DNA of 64,000 bases from Paraburkholderia sp. BL10I2N1 (GTDB lineage Bacteria; Pseudomonadota; Gammaproteobacteria; Burkholderiales; Burkholderiaceae). Under the pieces are notes generated by a model. The model ran no database searches. It was not told where the DNA came from and worked only from the letters and a program-made list of their open reading frames with translations. This document shows positions 63,399 to 64,000 of this stretch, piece after piece. A program made the position numbers and the translations under genes. Within the stretch, counting starts at the first letter, position 1. Every line of letters begins with the position of its first letter. The DNA is taken from assembly GCF_004361815.1 (NCBI RefSeq), contig NZ_SNWA01000001.1, positions 2,728,001 to 2,792,000 on the forward strand. Reading direction: 5' to 3'.

Positions 63399-64000
63399 TC
63401 AGCTTGACGCGCTTCCATACGTCCGGCGTCCGCGCACGCGCTCGACGATCCGCCCGAACGCGAGCCATTGCTGCGCCAGCAGACCCTGTCCATAGGCGCG
63501 CCCCACGCCGTGCGGCGCAGGCAACTGGTCACGGATACCAGTCGGCTCGACCCTCCTGTTCCACGAGGCGGTGCGAAAGATCATGTCCCACCACGGAAAC
63601 AGCACGCCGAAATTACAGCCATAGCGGGTGCCCTCGTGGCCGTAGCCGACCGCATGATGCCGCCGATGAAAAATCGGGCTGACGATCAGACGTTCGAGCA
63701 ACCATCCATAGGGCAGGCGGGCGTTCACATGCTGGACGCTCTGCATGAAATTGCCGACAGCCACCAGCACGACGAACTGGGTCGGCTGCACGCCGATGAA
63801 GAGCGAGATAGCCGCGAAAAACGCTGCCTGGATGATGTCGTCGAGAAAGTGGTTGCGATCGTCGGCCCATAGCGACATCTGCTGCTGGCTGTGATGCACG
63901 GCATGCAGTTCCCACCACACGCCGAAGCGATGCTGCCACCGGTGATACCAGTAGCCGGCGAAATCGAGCACGACGAGATAGATCAGGAACGACACGACCG
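63399..64000 (-). CDS. Fatty-acid hydroxylase / sterol desaturase family protein, 5' end outside window
   Basis: The frame runs off the window end; the first visible Met (63995) is inside the protein. About 200 residues are seen, with the di-iron histidine boxes HRWQH, HAVHHS and HRRHH in order (GYWYHRWQHRFGVWWELHAV, HHSQQQMS, FHRRHHAVGYG). Hydrophobic segments surround them, as in membrane-bound di-iron hydroxylases. These act on fatty acyl chains, carotenoids or sterol-like lipids; the substrate is unknown. The C terminus ends 42 bases from the convergent conserved gene. Confidence 0.87.
   Translation of the reverse strand, partial: VVSFLIYLVVLDFAGYWYHRWQHRFGVWWELHAVHHSQQQMSLWADDRNHFLDDIIQAAFFAAISLFIGVQPTQFVVLVAVGNFMQSVQHVNARLPYGWLLERLIVSPIFHRRHHAVGYGHEGTRYGCNFGVLFPWWDMIFRTASWNRRVEPTGIRDQLPAPHGVGRAYGQGLLAQQWLAFGRIVERVRGRRTYGSASS

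Overview
The window is GC-rich, densely coded and lies on one continuous replicon of a beta-proteobacterium, most likely Burkholderiaceae close to Paraburkholderia or Caballeronia. That assignment rests on gene families seen (two-ACT biosynthetic IlvA, NinX/DUF2591 protein, DUF2917 protein, NodT/EmrA/MFS efflux operon, many LysR, AraC and GlxA regulators, acetolactate synthase paralogue) and on codon usage; no rRNA or intact tRNA is present to confirm it.

Layout. Bases 1-3448 hold a plus-strand operon (flavin monooxygenase, RidA, DUF1028, M20 deacylase) that looks catabolic. 3548-7509 is a minus-strand pair: a periplasmic sugar-type binding protein translationally coupled to a hybrid histidine kinase. 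About 7981-20265 is an integrated element bounded by a 27-bp direct repeat identical to the 3' end of a tRNA-Pro gene. It carries a chimeric antirestriction/integrase gene, an orphan HigA antitoxin, a type III-like methyltransferase/helicase pair, a methyltransferase, a thioredoxin-reductase-like enzyme, a TetR regulator and IS remnants. Two 195-bp repeat copies suggest two modules in tandem. 20371-31013 is an accessory, regulator-rich stretch (AraC, Tat-exported intradiol dioxygenase, flavohaemoglobin, DUF1326/DUF2182 pair, ArsR, two GlxA-like proteins, Mug, LysR) with gene fragments. 31651-35923 is a tripartite efflux operon. 36345-42224 has an orphan acetolactate synthase, a 2OG oxygenase-like protein, PbpG and small envelope proteins.

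42629-47172 is the most unusual functional unit: a DUF6875 gene convergent with a three-gene operon encoding a free-standing amino-acid-type adenylation protein, a carrier protein and a fused double alpha/beta hydrolase whose two nucleophile elbows lack serine. Nothing else of an NRPS is present. 47644-54417 has acylphosphatase, an aquaporin relic, NinX-like protein, 1-Cys peroxiredoxin, a PAS-PAS hybrid kinase and an amino-acid-binding protein. 54944-56173 encodes a lipoprotein-like EnvZ-type sensor that has lost its phosphoacceptor histidine. 56854-64000 is mostly housekeeping: aldehyde dehydrogenase, GFA enzyme, DUF2917 protein, threonine ammonia-lyase IlvA and a fatty-acid hydroxylase cut by the window end. 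Upstream of ilvA is a complete, previously unannotated-looking transcription attenuator: an isoleucine-rich leader peptide, a pause hairpin, an 8-bp antiterminator and a U-tailed terminator.

Strongest candidates for new biology are the ilvA attenuator, the adenylation/carrier/double-hydrolase/DUF6875 cluster, and the tRNA-Pro element with its atypical restriction pair.
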